The translations under genes were made by a program, and so were the position numbers. Positions 36,866-46,006 of a stretch of DNA of 64,000 nt are shown piece by piece. The notes under the pieces were generated by a model. The model was not told the origin of the DNA. It saw only the letters and a program-made list of their open reading frames with translations, and did not search any database. The stretch is from contig CAVYWD010000002.1 in assembly GCA_963772225.1 (NCBI GenBank), positions 1,736,001 through 1,800,000 of the forward strand. Direction: 5' to 3'. This stretch comes from CAVYWD01 sp963772225. Lineage in GTDB: Bacteria; Myxococcota; Myxococcia; Myxococcales; UBA5297. How positions within the stretch are numbered: position 1 is the first letter of the stretch; each line of letters opens with the position of its first letter.

Positions 36866-38154
36866 CGTCCCCCCGCGATGTCGTCTGTGTCAGCGCCCTT
36901 GGGTTGGTGAGCCCACTGGGCGAGAGCCTCGAGGCCGTGTCGGAGGCTCTCTACGAAGGCCGCTCCGGCATTCGGCGCATCGAGAAGTTCTCCACCGAGA
37001 GTCTGGAGACGAAGTGGGCCGGCATCCCCGAGTACGGGAACCAGGTCATTCGCTGGCCGCACCCCGCCGCGAGCCCTCCGGCGCGGCCCGGTGAGGCGCT
37101 CTACGCGGAGCGGGCGGTCGGTCACCTCTTGGCGCAGGTGAACCCGCTCGACTTGTATGCCGCCGACCGTCTTGGCTGCATCCTCGGCGTGGACGAGCCC
37201 ACCGTCGACCCCGAGAAGTCGATCGAGCTGGTGAAGCAAGTCGGATTGGACGGCATCCTCGACCGCCAACGACTGCTGACGCAGGCCGCCCAGACTTTCC
37301 GCATCTCGCAGCTTCTGGACCTGGACGTCACCAGCGCGCTGCGGGCCATCCACCGGCTTCTCCCTTTCCGCGGCCTATCTCGCTGCCACGTGGGGCTCTG
37401 CTCCGCGTCGCTGCAGGCGCTCGGCATGGCCCGCACCGCTATCCTCGCCGGAAAGATCGACGCCGCAATCATCGGCGGCGTCTCGGCCAAGGTGACGCCG
37501 GCCAACCTCGCCCGACTCGAGTCCATCGGGGCGGTGTGCACCGACGCCGCCCTCGAGGGTTCGCACCGGTCGCGTCCTTTCGACGCCCGCCGCTCCGGAT
37601 TCGTGCCGGCCGAGGGCGCCGTCTTGATGCTCATGGAGCGCGAAGAGGCCGTCCTGCGCCGCCGGGGGCGCTCGTACCTGCGGGTCCTGGGCTACGGAGC
37701 AAGCCTCGGAGCGGAGCATATTGTCCAGCCGCACTCGAAAAGCCTGGAGATGCGACTGTCGATGTCCCGCGCGCTGAAGATGGCCGGGCTCCCCCTCGAT
37801 GCCTTCTCCAACGTCAACGCGCACGGCACCTCCACCAAGCTCAACGACCTGCACGAGAGCCAGGCCATCGCCGAAGTGTTCGGCGGCCGGCCGCCGCCGG
37901 TCACCGCCACCAAATCGAACCACGGCCACCTCATCGCCGCGGCGGGAGCCATGGAGCTCGTCGGAGTGATCGCCACCTTCGAGCACTCGTTCCTGCCGCC
38001 GGTCATGAATCTGGACGAGGTAGGCGATCGGATCTCCGTGCCGCTCGTGCGCACCCGCGCCGACGGCCCCGTTCACAGCGTCCTGAAGAACTCCTTCGGC
38101 ATGGGCGGACTGGCCGCGTCTGCGGTCCTCCAGCACCCTCGCGCCACTCACTGA
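36862..38154 (+). CDS. Beta-ketoacyl synthase (FabF-like), active partner
   Basis: A 430-residue elongating ketosynthase with the full triad: Cys180 in HVGLCSASLQALGMA, His321 in NVNAHGTSTKLND, and His356 in KSNHGHLIAAAGAMEL. The C-terminal LKNSFGMGGLAASAVL gate is typical of FabF/KAS-II. Its start codon overlaps the stop of the dead ketosynthase (ATGA), supporting stoichiometric synthesis of both. It would perform decarboxylative Claisen condensations on the island ACP. Confidence 0.92.
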   Translation: MTSPRDVVCVSALGLVSPLGESLEAVSEALYEGRSGIRRIEKFSTESLETKWAGIPEYGNQVIRWPHPAASPPARPGEALYAERAVGHLLAQVNPLDLYAADRLGCILGVDEPTVDPEKSIELVKQVGLDGILDRQRLLTQAAQTFRISQLLDLDVTSALRAIHRLLPFRGLSRCHVGLCSASLQALGMARTAILAGKIDAAIIGGVSAKVTPANLARLESIGAVCTDAALEGSHRSRPFDARRSGFVPAEGAVLMLMEREEAVLRRRGRSYLRVLGYGASLGAEHIVQPHSKSLEMRLSMSRALKMAGLPLDAFSNVNAHGTSTKLNDLHESQAIAEVFGGRPPPVTATKSNHGHLIAAAGAMELVGVIATFEHSFLPPVMNLDEVGDRISVPLVRTRADGPVHSVLKNSFGMGGLAASAVLQHPRATH

Positions 38155-38162
38155 GAGCCCCC

Positions 38163-39620
38163 GTGCGATTCTGCGACTTCCTCCATCGCTTCGATTGGAG
38201 CGCCGCCAGCCTTGGCGACCGGCTGGACGCCACCTCTGCGCGCCAGGCAGTGGCGAGCCTGGGCCGGGCGCTGGCGAGCGGCGAGAGGCCCGGTGAAGGG
38301 CTCACCGTCTTCAGCGTTGTCACGCCGCTGGAGGCGCTCGTCGCCTACTTCACAGCGTCGCATCTCGGCTTGTTTGCCGCTGTGGCGTCGCCCCGGGCGC
38401 TGCCGGCGCTCCTGGCGGGGCAGGCGCGGGGCACCGTCGCGCGCATCGTCCATCCCGCCGGGCGGGCACTGCCGCCGGACGCGGGCGCGACGCCCCGCCT
38501 TGCGGTGGACTACCTCGCGAAGGCGGGGCCCTCGGAGGCGAGGCTCCCCCCAGCTTCCGCGCGGGCGGCTCGACTCGTCTTCAGCACCTCGGGCACGACC
38601 GGCGAACCGAAGCGCGTGGTATGCGACGAGCGCCGGCTGGCCGGGAACGCGGAGTTGGTGAGCCGCTACCTCGGGCTGGAGCGTCGCGATCGCACGGTCT
38701 GCGCCTTCCCGCTCACCTTTATGTACGGCCTGTCCACGGCACTCTGCTCACTGGTCTCCGGAGGCGAGCTCCACTTCCGCAGCTATCTCAACGCCCACGA
38801 GCTGGCAGCGGCCGTCGCCGAGCTCGGCGCCAGCGTCGTCCCAATCCTGGGCGACTGGGCCGAGCAGATCGCCTCCACTTGGGGCTTCCTCGGGTTTCGG
38901 CCGACGCGCCTCCTCGTCCTCAACGCCTCCGACCGCCTCCACCGAAAGCAGGCGGAGGCGCTGATGCCCTTCGCCAGCGCCTTCTGGAACAACTTCGGCC
39001 AGACGGAGGCAGGGCCGCGCCTATTCGCCATCGACCTGAAGGCGGTGCGGCGACTGGACGTGGTGTCGCACGGGGGGCTCTTGGCGCCGGGCTATCCCGT
39101 CCACCCCGGAATCGAGGTGCGCATCGAGGCCAGCGAGGAGGAGGGAGGCTTCGGGGCGATGTCGTACCGGACGCCGTTCGCGTCGCTTGGCACCTGGCAG
39201 CGAGACGGGAGCATCGCCCCCGCGCCGGAGTGGATCGAGAGCGGCGACCTGATGAAGCGCTCGCCAGAGGGCGTCTACCTGTGGGCCGGCCGCACCGAAC
39301 ACACGCTGAAGGTGAAGGGCGAGCTGATGTCGCTGCGCTCCATGACCGACCAGCTGCTGCTCCACCACGCGGTGACCGGCGTCGGGTACGCCAAGGGCGC
39401 CAGCGGGACGGTGTCGATCTTCCTCGAGTGCGCTGGCCCGTTGCGCGAGTCCTCGCTGGTCGACGACGCCCGCCGGCTCCTGCGGGGCGCGCCCGTGAGG
39501 CTCCACATTCTCCCCAAGCTCCCACGCACCGAGAGCGGCAAGGTGGATTACCGCCTCCTGTCGCAGGCGGCCGAGCGCGAGCGCCTGGGGGCCGCTGAAA
39601 CCAACAAGGAGGTCAAATGA
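38163..39620 (+). CDS. Adenylate-forming acyl-CoA/acyl-ACP ligase
   Basis: A 485-residue ANL-superfamily enzyme. Core motifs: A3 VFSTSGTTGEPKRV, A5 WNNFGQTEAGP, A7 ESGDLMKR, A8 GRTEHTLKVKGE and the A10 Lys in RTESGKVDYR. It activates a carboxylic acid as acyl-AMP and loads CoA or an ACP; in aryl-polyene-like clusters such a ligase loads the starter acid. It starts at a GTG at 38163, 8 bp after the ketosynthase stop. Substrate specificity cannot be read. Confidence 0.9.
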   Translation: MRFCDFLHRFDWSAASLGDRLDATSARQAVASLGRALASGERPGEGLTVFSVVTPLEALVAYFTASHLGLFAAVASPRALPALLAGQARGTVARIVHPAGRALPPDAGATPRLAVDYLAKAGPSEARLPPASARAARLVFSTSGTTGEPKRVVCDERRLAGNAELVSRYLGLERRDRTVCAFPLTFMYGLSTALCSLVSGGELHFRSYLNAHELAAAVAELGASVVPILGDWAEQIASTWGFLGFRPTRLLVLNASDRLHRKQAEALMPFASAFWNNFGQTEAGPRLFAIDLKAVRRLDVVSHGGLLAPGYPVHPGIEVRIEASEEEGGFGAMSYRTPFASLGTWQRDGSIAPAPEWIESGDLMKRSPEGVYLWAGRTEHTLKVKGELMSLRSMTDQLLLHHAVTGVGYAKGASGTVSIFLECAGPLRESSLVDDARRLLRGAPVRLHILPKLPRTESGKVDYRLLSQAAERERLGAAETNKEVK

Positions 39621-40849
39621 CCGCGATCCAGCACTCCAAGTTCACCGCCGCGAAGGTCCAGGCCGTCGTCGACCGCGTCTGGGCGCTCGGCCCGCCGCGC
39701 CCGGGCGGCCCTCCCACCGTCGCCTCGTACGAGGAGTTCACCGCGGCCGTGCCACCGACCGGCCCCGAGGCGTACGCGGGCCTGGCGGGCGCGGCGCTGG
39801 CCCAGCACCCGAGCACGCCGTGGTACGTCGGCGGGTCCAGCGGCACGACCAACAAGGCCAAGCTGGTGCTCTCGCGTGTGCCGGCGTTCGGGACAAAACC
39901 GAGCGACGAGGAGCGGGCGCTGGTCGGAGAACTGCTTCGCCGCCGCATCTTCCGCAGCGGAGACGTGGTGGTGAACGGCTTCACCGTGGGGCTCTTCTCG
40001 CTCCTGCACCACGCGATGAACCGGATCCTCGAGGCGTGCAAGGTCTCCATCGTGCCTCTGGGGGCGCCGGACGAGGAGAATATCGAGTCCCAGCTCCGGT
40101 TCTTGTCGGCCTGCAAGGCGAACGTGCTCGTCGCCACTCCGGGCACACTCGTTCAGCTCGCGCACGCAGTGGCCCGGACCGGCATCCGGTTGCCGGTCGA
40201 GCGCGTCGTCTTCACGGGCGAGCGCCTCGGGCACGTCAAGGCCGGCGTCCTCGAATCGGCCTTCCCCGGCGTGATCATTCGCGGCCTCTACGGGACCTCG
40301 GAGTGCGGGTTCCTCGGAGTCGGCGAGGAGCAGGCCGGCGCGTACGAGCTCTTCGAGGACTCATTTCTCTTCGAGAGCGACGGCGACGGAAGGCTGTTCA
40401 TCACCGCCCTCGACCCTGGGCTCCCCGTGCCAATCCTCCGCTACCCGCCGGGCGACAAGGTGGAGCTCCAGTGCGGGCAGGGGCGGGCGCTCCTGCGACG
40501 CATCGACCGGACCAACCTCGACTTCAACTTCATGGGAAACCTCGTGGAACTGGTGCGGCTGCGCTCGGTGGTCTCGTCGGTACTCGAGCTTGAGGACCCA
40601 GTGTTCGAGGTGGAGCTGCGCACCAAGGCCGACGGCCGCGATCAAATGACCCTGCGCGTGCTCGGGCTTGCCGACGAGCGCCAATCGCGCCTGGAGACGG
40701 TCCAATCGCGCGTGCGGCAGCTCCCCGAGATCCGCGAGGCATTCGAGAAGAACGCCGGGACGGTCGACGTCGTGGCCGGCGGCGAGGTCGCCGACGCGGC
40801 GCTCTCGGGACGCATGAAGCAGCGGCACATCATCGACCTGCGCAGCTAG
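39617..40849 (+). CDS. PaaK-like adenylate-forming ligase
   Basis: A 410-residue protein of the phenylacetate-CoA ligase branch. The phosphate loop is VGGSSGTTNKAKLV, followed by YGTSECGFLG (aromatic-ligase A5) and PGDKVELQ with LLRRIDR near the C-terminus. PaaK relatives activate aryl acids. The ATG overlaps the stop of the preceding ligase (ATGA), so two different acids, or an acid and a second step, may be activated in the pathway. The conserved C-terminal Lys region is hard to place and should be checked. Confidence 0.82.
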   Translation: MTAIQHSKFTAAKVQAVVDRVWALGPPRPGGPPTVASYEEFTAAVPPTGPEAYAGLAGAALAQHPSTPWYVGGSSGTTNKAKLVLSRVPAFGTKPSDEERALVGELLRRRIFRSGDVVVNGFTVGLFSLLHHAMNRILEACKVSIVPLGAPDEENIESQLRFLSACKANVLVATPGTLVQLAHAVARTGIRLPVERVVFTGERLGHVKAGVLESAFPGVIIRGLYGTSECGFLGVGEEQAGAYELFEDSFLFESDGDGRLFITALDPGLPVPILRYPPGDKVELQCGQGRALLRRIDRTNLDFNFMGNLVELVRLRSVVSSVLELEDPVFEVELRTKADGRDQMTLRVLGLADERQSRLETVQSRVRQLPEIREAFEKNAGTVDVVAGGEVADAALSGRMKQRHIIDLRS

Positions 40850-40902
40850 TTCTATCTCGGCGGGCTTACCGCCCTTGGCGAGCGACAGCACGGAGCCACC
40901 GC

Positions 40903-41772
40903 ATGACCGAATCCGCCCAATTCGAAGGCACTGCGACGCGCTTCTTGGAGATCTGCGGGCCGGTGGGCGCCGCGGGCGAGGCGCGCATCGCGCCCCGCCG
41001 ATACTCCAGATGGGCGGAATGCCTACCCTTCACTTTGCTTCTGGAGGGCCTCCACCAGTTCGCGGTTCGCTTGGCGTATCAGGTTACCGGCCGCTCCCCG
41101 GAGATCGAGCGACTCCTGCCGGCGGCCATCAAGTCCCTCGACGTGGAGAGCGCGCTCGAGGCCGAGGAGTGGGAGGTGCGCGGCTCGGCCATCCCCTTCG
41201 GGCCCACTGTGCGCGTGCGCGCGGCGGCGCGGCGCGCGGGGCTCGTCGCGGACGAGATTCGCGCCGAGCTCGTGGTCGCGGTCGCCGGGCGGACGGGCGG
41301 GCGTGCCGTCGAAACGCGCATGGCCGCGGGCGTCGCCCGCGCGCCCCTCGGTCCGACCAGCCTCTTCACGGCGGCGGCCGCCCGATCTTCGGCCGACCTC
41401 TGCGCGTTCTGTGTCAACGCGGAGGCACCGCTCTTGGCCGAGCACTTCCCGGGGTTCCCGGTCGCGCCCGGCTCGCTCGTACTCGGCCGAGTGGCCCAAA
41501 GCCTGGGCGAGAAGCTCGGGTCGGCGTTCGCATGGAGAGGCCTGCGAGATGTCCAATTCGTGCGGCCGGTGACCCCGGGGCCCGTCTTCTCCTGCCGCCT
41601 CACGCCATCGGGGCCGGGCCGGGCGGCGCGCGGCATCGCGTTCGAATCTCATCGACGATGCCAATCGGGTTGCGGTGCGTGGCGTCTTCGACGTTCTCGA
41701 GCCGCCTCGGGTGCACCCGGCCGAAACCACCCTCGTGCCGCCGGCGCCCAACGCGCGGACCTAATGCCATGA
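40903..41772 (+). CDS. Double-hotdog protein (FabZ-like, probable C-terminal frameshift)
   Basis: Two hotdog domains: residues 10-130 and 150-240. The second carries the FabZ landmark HFPGFPVAPGSLVLG: His181 is kept but the catalytic Glu position is Gly195, so dehydratase activity is doubtful; a thioesterase or condensation role is possible. GC at third codon positions collapses after about 41645, where a +1 frame gives a protein-like end (NLIDDANRVAVRGVFDVLEPP, stop at 41762-41764); removing one G there restores it. The uninterrupted frame ends at 41772, overlapping the next start by 4 bp. Confidence 0.75.
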   Translation: MTESAQFEGTATRFLEICGPVGAAGEARIAPRRYSRWAECLPFTLLLEGLHQFAVRLAYQVTGRSPEIERLLPAAIKSLDVESALEAEEWEVRGSAIPFGPTVRVRAAARRAGLVADEIRAELVVAVAGRTGGRAVETRMAAGVARAPLGPTSLFTAAAARSSADLCAFCVNAEAPLLAEHFPGFPVAPGSLVLGRVAQSLGEKLGSAFAWRGLRDVQFVRPVTPGPVFSCRLTPSGPGRAARGIAFESHRRCQSGCGAWRLRRSRAASGAPGRNHPRAAGAQRADLMP

Positions 41773-42326
41773 ACCTCCTCTTTCGAATCGCTCAGTTCCT
41801 CTTGCCTCTCGCGGCGGTCAACCTCGCCGCCCAGCAACTGCGCCCGCAGTGGGGCGCCCTCCTCTGGATAGCGTTCATCACCTTCGGCATCGTCAGGAGC
41901 CGGATGCGGGGAGGGCCGTGGAATCCCCTCTCGTTCGCCATCATCGCCGCCATCCTGGGGCTCACCGTGAACGGTTACCTCCGCCTCTCTCTATGGGTGG
42001 CGCACAACGGCACCGCCCTGTGCTATCTCACGCTCGCGCTGACCGCGCTCGTCACCGTCATCGTCGGCGCGCCGTTCACCATCGGTTACGCGAGGAGGGT
42101 GGTGCCGGAGGCGCTCTGGTCTCACCCCATCTTCCTGAAGGTGAACAACCACGTGTCGCTGGCGTGGGCGCTCACCTTCGCCGTCAACGCGGGGGTGAGC
42201 GCGCGCCTCGAAGTCCCCTGGGCATCGCAGATCCTCTCGTACGCGCTCATGGCGGCGGCCATGGCCTTCAGCGACATTTACCCGAAGTTCGTGCGGCTCC
42301 AACATCAATCGCAGATGCAAGCCTAA
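41769..42326 (+). CDS. Small polytopic membrane protein of the island
   Basis: A 185-residue protein with five hydrophobic segments (about 5-20, 27-42, 51-70, 80-100, 125-165) and few charged residues apart from the ends (ends FVRLQHQSQMQA). Motifs such as VNNHVSLAWALTFAVNAGVS do not match a family I know; length and helix count recall DUF-type intramembrane proteins. Position between the hotdog and ATP-grasp genes suggests a membrane step, for example handling a lipid intermediate. Confidence 0.75.
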   Translation: MNLLFRIAQFLLPLAAVNLAAQQLRPQWGALLWIAFITFGIVRSRMRGGPWNPLSFAIIAAILGLTVNGYLRLSLWVAHNGTALCYLTLALTALVTVIVGAPFTIGYARRVVPEALWSHPIFLKVNNHVSLAWALTFAVNAGVSARLEVPWASQILSYALMAAAMAFSDIYPKFVRLQHQSQMQA

Positions 42327-42336
42327 AGGTCGATCC

Positions 42337-43565
42337 ATGCGCGCCTTATTCGTCCTCGCTCGTTACGATGCCCGGATGTACCGCGACCTCTCGGGGAACT
42401 CGGTGTTCGCGGGGCTCCCATTCCAGGTCGTGCTCTTCGTCGACAAGGCGAACGCCGAGGGTTTCCGCGCCCTGGGCAGTGACCTGGCCATCGAGGTCGT
42501 CCGCTGGAGCGACCTCAAGGCGGTGCAGGAGACCGCGGTGAGGACGGCCGCCTCTTATGACGTCGCGGCGGTGGCAACGGTGGACGAGGAGCTGATCGAA
42601 GAGGCGGCCCAGCTTCGGCAGCGGCTGGGCGTCCCGGGGATGAGCCCCGAGGTGGCGGCGCGGTTCAGGGACAAGGTCGAGATGAAGCGGGCGGTGGCCG
42701 CGGCCGGCGTCCGCGTCCCGGAGTTCGTCGCTTGCGCCGAGCGCGATCGGGTCGACGACCTGCTCCGGCGCCACGGCAAGCTGGTGATCAAGCCCGTGCG
42801 AGGGCTGGGCTCGCGCGGCGTGCAATTCGCCAGCTCGCGCGCGGAGCTCGACGCCTGGTACCGTGCGTGCCAGTTCCCGGAGGGCTTCGAGGCCGAGGAA
42901 TTCGTCCAAGGCGTCCTCTACCACGTGAACGCCGTCGTGCGCGGAGGCAAGCCCGTCATCACCGTGGCGGCACCCTACCTGCCTGGCAAGGGGAACATCG
43001 ACTTCAGCAGCGGCAGCCCGTTCGTCACTGTGACCGAGGACGACCCGCGGCTCACGACCGCACTGACGGCGTTTTCCGACCGGGCGCTGGCGGCCTTGGA
43101 GCTCCAGAACGGCATCACCCACCTCGAGTGCTTCGTAACGTCCTCCGGCGAGATCGTGTTCTGCGAGGTGGGTGTTCGGCCCGGGGGCGGAGGGGATCGT
43201 GTGGATGATCGAGGCGCAGCACGGGATCAACTTCAACCGCGCGGTGCTCCAACTCGAAGCTGGCATGGGCGACCAGAATCTCGATACCGGAGCGCAAGGG
43301 CGCGGGAGTAACAGGTCTGGTCGGGTTCCGCAGCGGCCAATCGGCCTTCGTCCTCGACGCCGCGCGCGGCGCGGACTTTCCCGAGCCGTGGATCCATGTA
43401 CGCTCCATCTTCGTGGGAGGCGGCGCCTTCAAGGCTGCGTCCGCACACTGTACCGACTTCTGGGGGCTCTTCGTCCTCTCCTCCCGTGACCGGCCGGAGT
43501 TCGAGTGTCGACTGGAGGATCTCTCCGCGCGCTTTTCCGGCGCGCTTCGAATACAACCCGTTTAG
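42337..43565 (+). pseudogene. ATP-grasp carboxylate-amine ligase, two frameshifts
   Basis: A ~405-residue ATP-grasp ligase spread over three frames. Frame one has VGVPGMSP-like GVPGMSPEVAARFRDKVEMKRA, LVIKPVRGLGSRGVQFA, FEAEEFVQGVLYHVNAVV and THLECFVTSSGEIVFCEVG. A G too many in a GGGG run near 43190 breaks it; frame two continues GIVWMIEAQHGINFNRAVL; a second shift between about 43275 and 43310 moves to frame three, GVTGLVGFRSGQSAFVL ... CTDFWGLFVLSS, ending at TAG 43563-43565. Members join an acid to an amine through an acyl phosphate. Both shifts are one-base insertions, so this is either a fresh pseudogene or a sequencing artefact. AAAGG precedes the ATG. Confidence 0.85.
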
Positions 43566-43578
43566 AAAGGAGCCGCTC

Positions 43579-43887
43579 TTGAGCACCATCGAATTGCGGT
43601 CTTGCCATCACACCCTCAACATCCAGGACGCTAATATGTCGGAGAGCGCCTTCAATGAAGTGACCTTCGCCGGCTCGAAGTTCGAGGAGGTCTCGCTGGA
43701 GCGGGTCGCGTTCCAAGGCGTGACCTTTGCGGGGTCCGAGTTTCGCGGCATCGTCTTCGATGCCTGCCGGCTGGAGAACGGGAGCCTCAAGGACCTGGCC
43801 ATTCGAGATTGCGTCGTCGACGGTATGACCATCGACGGCGTGAGCGTGGCCGACGCCCTGCGGGCCTATCGGGAGGCCCGCCGGTGA
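43579..43887 (+). CDS. Pentapeptide-repeat protein
   Basis: A 102-residue protein made almost entirely of pentapeptide repeats (units such as ANMSE, AFNEV, TFAGS, KFEEV, AFQGV, EFRGI, VFDAC), about fifteen in a row, forming a right-handed square helix. The start is a TTG at 43579, with AAAGGAG about 7 bp before it. Its stop overlaps the GTG of the ABC ATPase (GTGA). Such proteins can mimic DNA, block gyrase inhibitors or act as scaffolds; here self-protection or assembly is conceivable, but untested. Confidence 0.8.
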   Translation: MSTIELRSCHHTLNIQDANMSESAFNEVTFAGSKFEEVSLERVAFQGVTFAGSEFRGIVFDACRLENGSLKDLAIRDCVVDGMTIDGVSVADALRAYREARR

Positions 43888-44615
43888 ACGCCTCGACCTC
43901 GTCGAGCGCCGCGCAAGAGACCGGGGCCGTCGTGAGACTAAGGAACGTCTCCAAGGTCTATGACGGCGATGGCGTCCACGTGGCAGCGCTCGCGAATGTA
44001 GACATCGCGATCCGGCCCCGCAGATTCACCATGGTCGTAGGGGCCTCGGGGAGCGGCAAGACGACGCTCTTGAACCTGATCGGCTGCATCGACCTGCCGA
44101 CCGAAGGGCGCATCGAAGTGTGCGGCCGTGACGTCGCCGCACTCTCGGATGAGGCGCTTTCCGATTTCCGCTCCGCAAGCATCGCGTTCGTGTTCCAAAA
44201 TTTCAATCTCTTCCCGGTGCTCTCGGCCTACGAGAATGTGGAATACCCGCTCCTTTTGGCCGGGGTGCGCGCCGCCGAGCGCAAGGAGCGCACCTTCGCC
44301 ATGCTGGAAGCGGTGGGGCTCGCCGACAAGGGAAAGCATCGGCCCAACCAGCTCAGCGGCGGGCAGAGGCAACGGGTGGCCATCGCCCGCTCCCTGGTCA
44401 AGAATCCGGCGCTGGTGCTCGCCGACGAGCCCACCGCGAACCTCGACAGCCGCACCGGCGCCGAGGTGATCGCCCTGATGCGCAAGGTCCAAGAGCAGTA
44501 CGCCGTGAGCTTCATCTTCTCCACCCACGACCCCCAGCTCATCTCTCATGCTCAGGAAACCTTCGTCGTCAGCGACGGCCAGGTCCGAGAGCTTCGCCCG
44601 GAAAGCGCCCCGTGA
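43884..44615 (+). CDS. LolD/MacB-type ABC ATPase of the island
   Basis: A 243-residue ATPase with Walker A GASGSGKTT, Q-loop IAFVFQNFNLFPVL, signature LSGGQRQR and Walker B LVLADEPTANLDSRTG, all intact. It belongs to the LolD/MacB branch that serves FtsX-type permeases. GTG start overlaps the pentapeptide gene by 4 bp, and its stop overlaps the permease start (GTGA). It differs in sequence from the MacB ATPase at 14442-15164, so it is a separate exporter. Confidence 0.94.
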   Translation: MNASTSSSAAQETGAVVRLRNVSKVYDGDGVHVAALANVDIAIRPRRFTMVVGASGSGKTTLLNLIGCIDLPTEGRIEVCGRDVAALSDEALSDFRSASIAFVFQNFNLFPVLSAYENVEYPLLLAGVRAAERKERTFAMLEAVGLADKGKHRPNQLSGGQRQRVAIARSLVKNPALVLADEPTANLDSRTGAEVIALMRKVQEQYAVSFIFSTHDPQLISHAQETFVVSDGQVRELRPESAP

Positions 44616-46006
44616 CCTTCAAGATCGCCTTTAGAAACCTCATTCGAAACCGGCGCCGGTCGGGGCTCACCATCTTGGCCATCGCCCTCGGCGGCGCCGC
44701 CATCGTGCTATTCGGCGAATACGCTGGGTACATTCGGGCCGGCCTGGAGACCTCGGCGGTGCGAAGCGTCGGTCATTTCACCCTCTTCAGCGAGGGCTAC
44801 TCGGATTACGGCGCCGGCAATCCCGCCGCCTTCGCCATTCAGGACTACCCGTCGATTGTCCGGGCCGTCCAGAGCAACCCCGAGCTCAAGCAGGACGTCC
44901 GGGTCATCACGCCCATCATCTCCCTGACCGGTATCGCCGGAAACTTCGATGTCGACGCCTCCAAGACCTTCCTCGGGACCGGATTCGTCCCTTCGGATCG
45001 CGACCTGATGCGAACCTGGGACGGCTACGGGGTCCGCCGGAGCCGGCCAGGTGCGACGAGCGGGCTGCGCGATGACGACGAGTCGCGCGGGGTGGTGGGG
45101 GTCGGGCTCGCGCGCGTGCTGGGGCTGTGCGAGCCGCTTCACCTTCCGCAGTGTCCTCCGAAGCCCGAGCGCGGCGCCTCTCCAGAGATCGCCGGCGCGA
45201 TTCCGTCGGATCTCGAGCTGCTGGCCGAGCGCGAGCGGCCGACCGTTGGGTCGGGCACGGGCCTCCCGCGCCTCGATCTGCTCGCCGCGACCTCGGGCGG
45301 CGCCCCCAACGTCGTGAGCCTCAGCGTCGACCGCGCCGAGCCCCAGGGCGCGCGCGAGCTGGATGACAGCTATGTCGCAATGCACTTCAAGCTGGCGCAG
45401 CGGCTGCTCTTCGGCGTCGACAGTCGGAGCGCGGGGGGCATTATTTTGCAGCTGCATCGGACCGAAGCCATGCCGCGCGTTCGGGCGGCGCTCCTCGCGC
45501 TGTTCCAGAAGCAGGGCCTGCGCCTGGAGCTTCGTGACTTTGCCGAGCTCCAGCCTTTCTACAAGCAGACCACGGGCCTCTTCAGCGCCATCTTTGCATT
45601 CATCTCGGCCATCATGGTCCTCATCGTGCTATTCACGGTGGTCAATACCGTTGGCATGAGCGTCATGGAGCGCACCACCGAGATCGGCACGACGCGGGCG
45701 CTGGGGGTTCGCCGCGGCGGCGTCCGCCGCCTGTTCTTGGCCGAGGGGCTACTGCTGGGCGCCATTGGGGCGACATTGGGCGTCGGGGGCGCGCAACTCG
45801 CGGCGATCCTTTTCAACCACGGCGGTTTCACCTGGACGCCGCCCGGCCAATCCTCGCCGGTGCCGCTGGCGGTCATGACCTCCGGAGTGGCCGGGCTCCT
45901 GGCGAAGACCTGGCTGGCCTCGGTCGTCGTCGCGACGCTCGCGGCCGTGGTCCCTGCGAGCCGCGCCGCACGCCTCAAGATCGTCGACGCCCTCCGTCAC
46001 GTGTGA
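44612..46006 (+). CDS. LolC/FtsX-like ABC permease of the island
   Basis: A 464-residue permease with an N-terminal helix after RNLIRNRRRSGLTILAIALGG, a periplasmic domain (~50-310), and three C-terminal helices with GMSVMERTTEIGTTRALGVRRGGVRRLFL. In lipoprotein-releasing (Lol) and MacB systems this topology extracts substrates from the outer leaflet of the inner membrane by mechanotransmission. Coupled on both sides by overlapping starts. With the LolA-like and outer-membrane genes next to it, lipid transfer to the outer membrane is the likely job. Confidence 0.92.
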   Translation: MTFKIAFRNLIRNRRRSGLTILAIALGGAAIVLFGEYAGYIRAGLETSAVRSVGHFTLFSEGYSDYGAGNPAAFAIQDYPSIVRAVQSNPELKQDVRVITPIISLTGIAGNFDVDASKTFLGTGFVPSDRDLMRTWDGYGVRRSRPGATSGLRDDDESRGVVGVGLARVLGLCEPLHLPQCPPKPERGASPEIAGAIPSDLELLAERERPTVGSGTGLPRLDLLAATSGGAPNVVSLSVDRAEPQGARELDDSYVAMHFKLAQRLLFGVDSRSAGGIILQLHRTEAMPRVRAALLALFQKQGLRLELRDFAELQPFYKQTTGLFSAIFAFISAIMVLIVLFTVVNTVGMSVMERTTEIGTTRALGVRRGGVRRLFLAEGLLLGAIGATLGVGGAQLAAILFNHGGFTWTPPGQSSPVPLAVMTSGVAGLLAKTWLASVVVATLAAVVPASRAARLKIVDALRHV

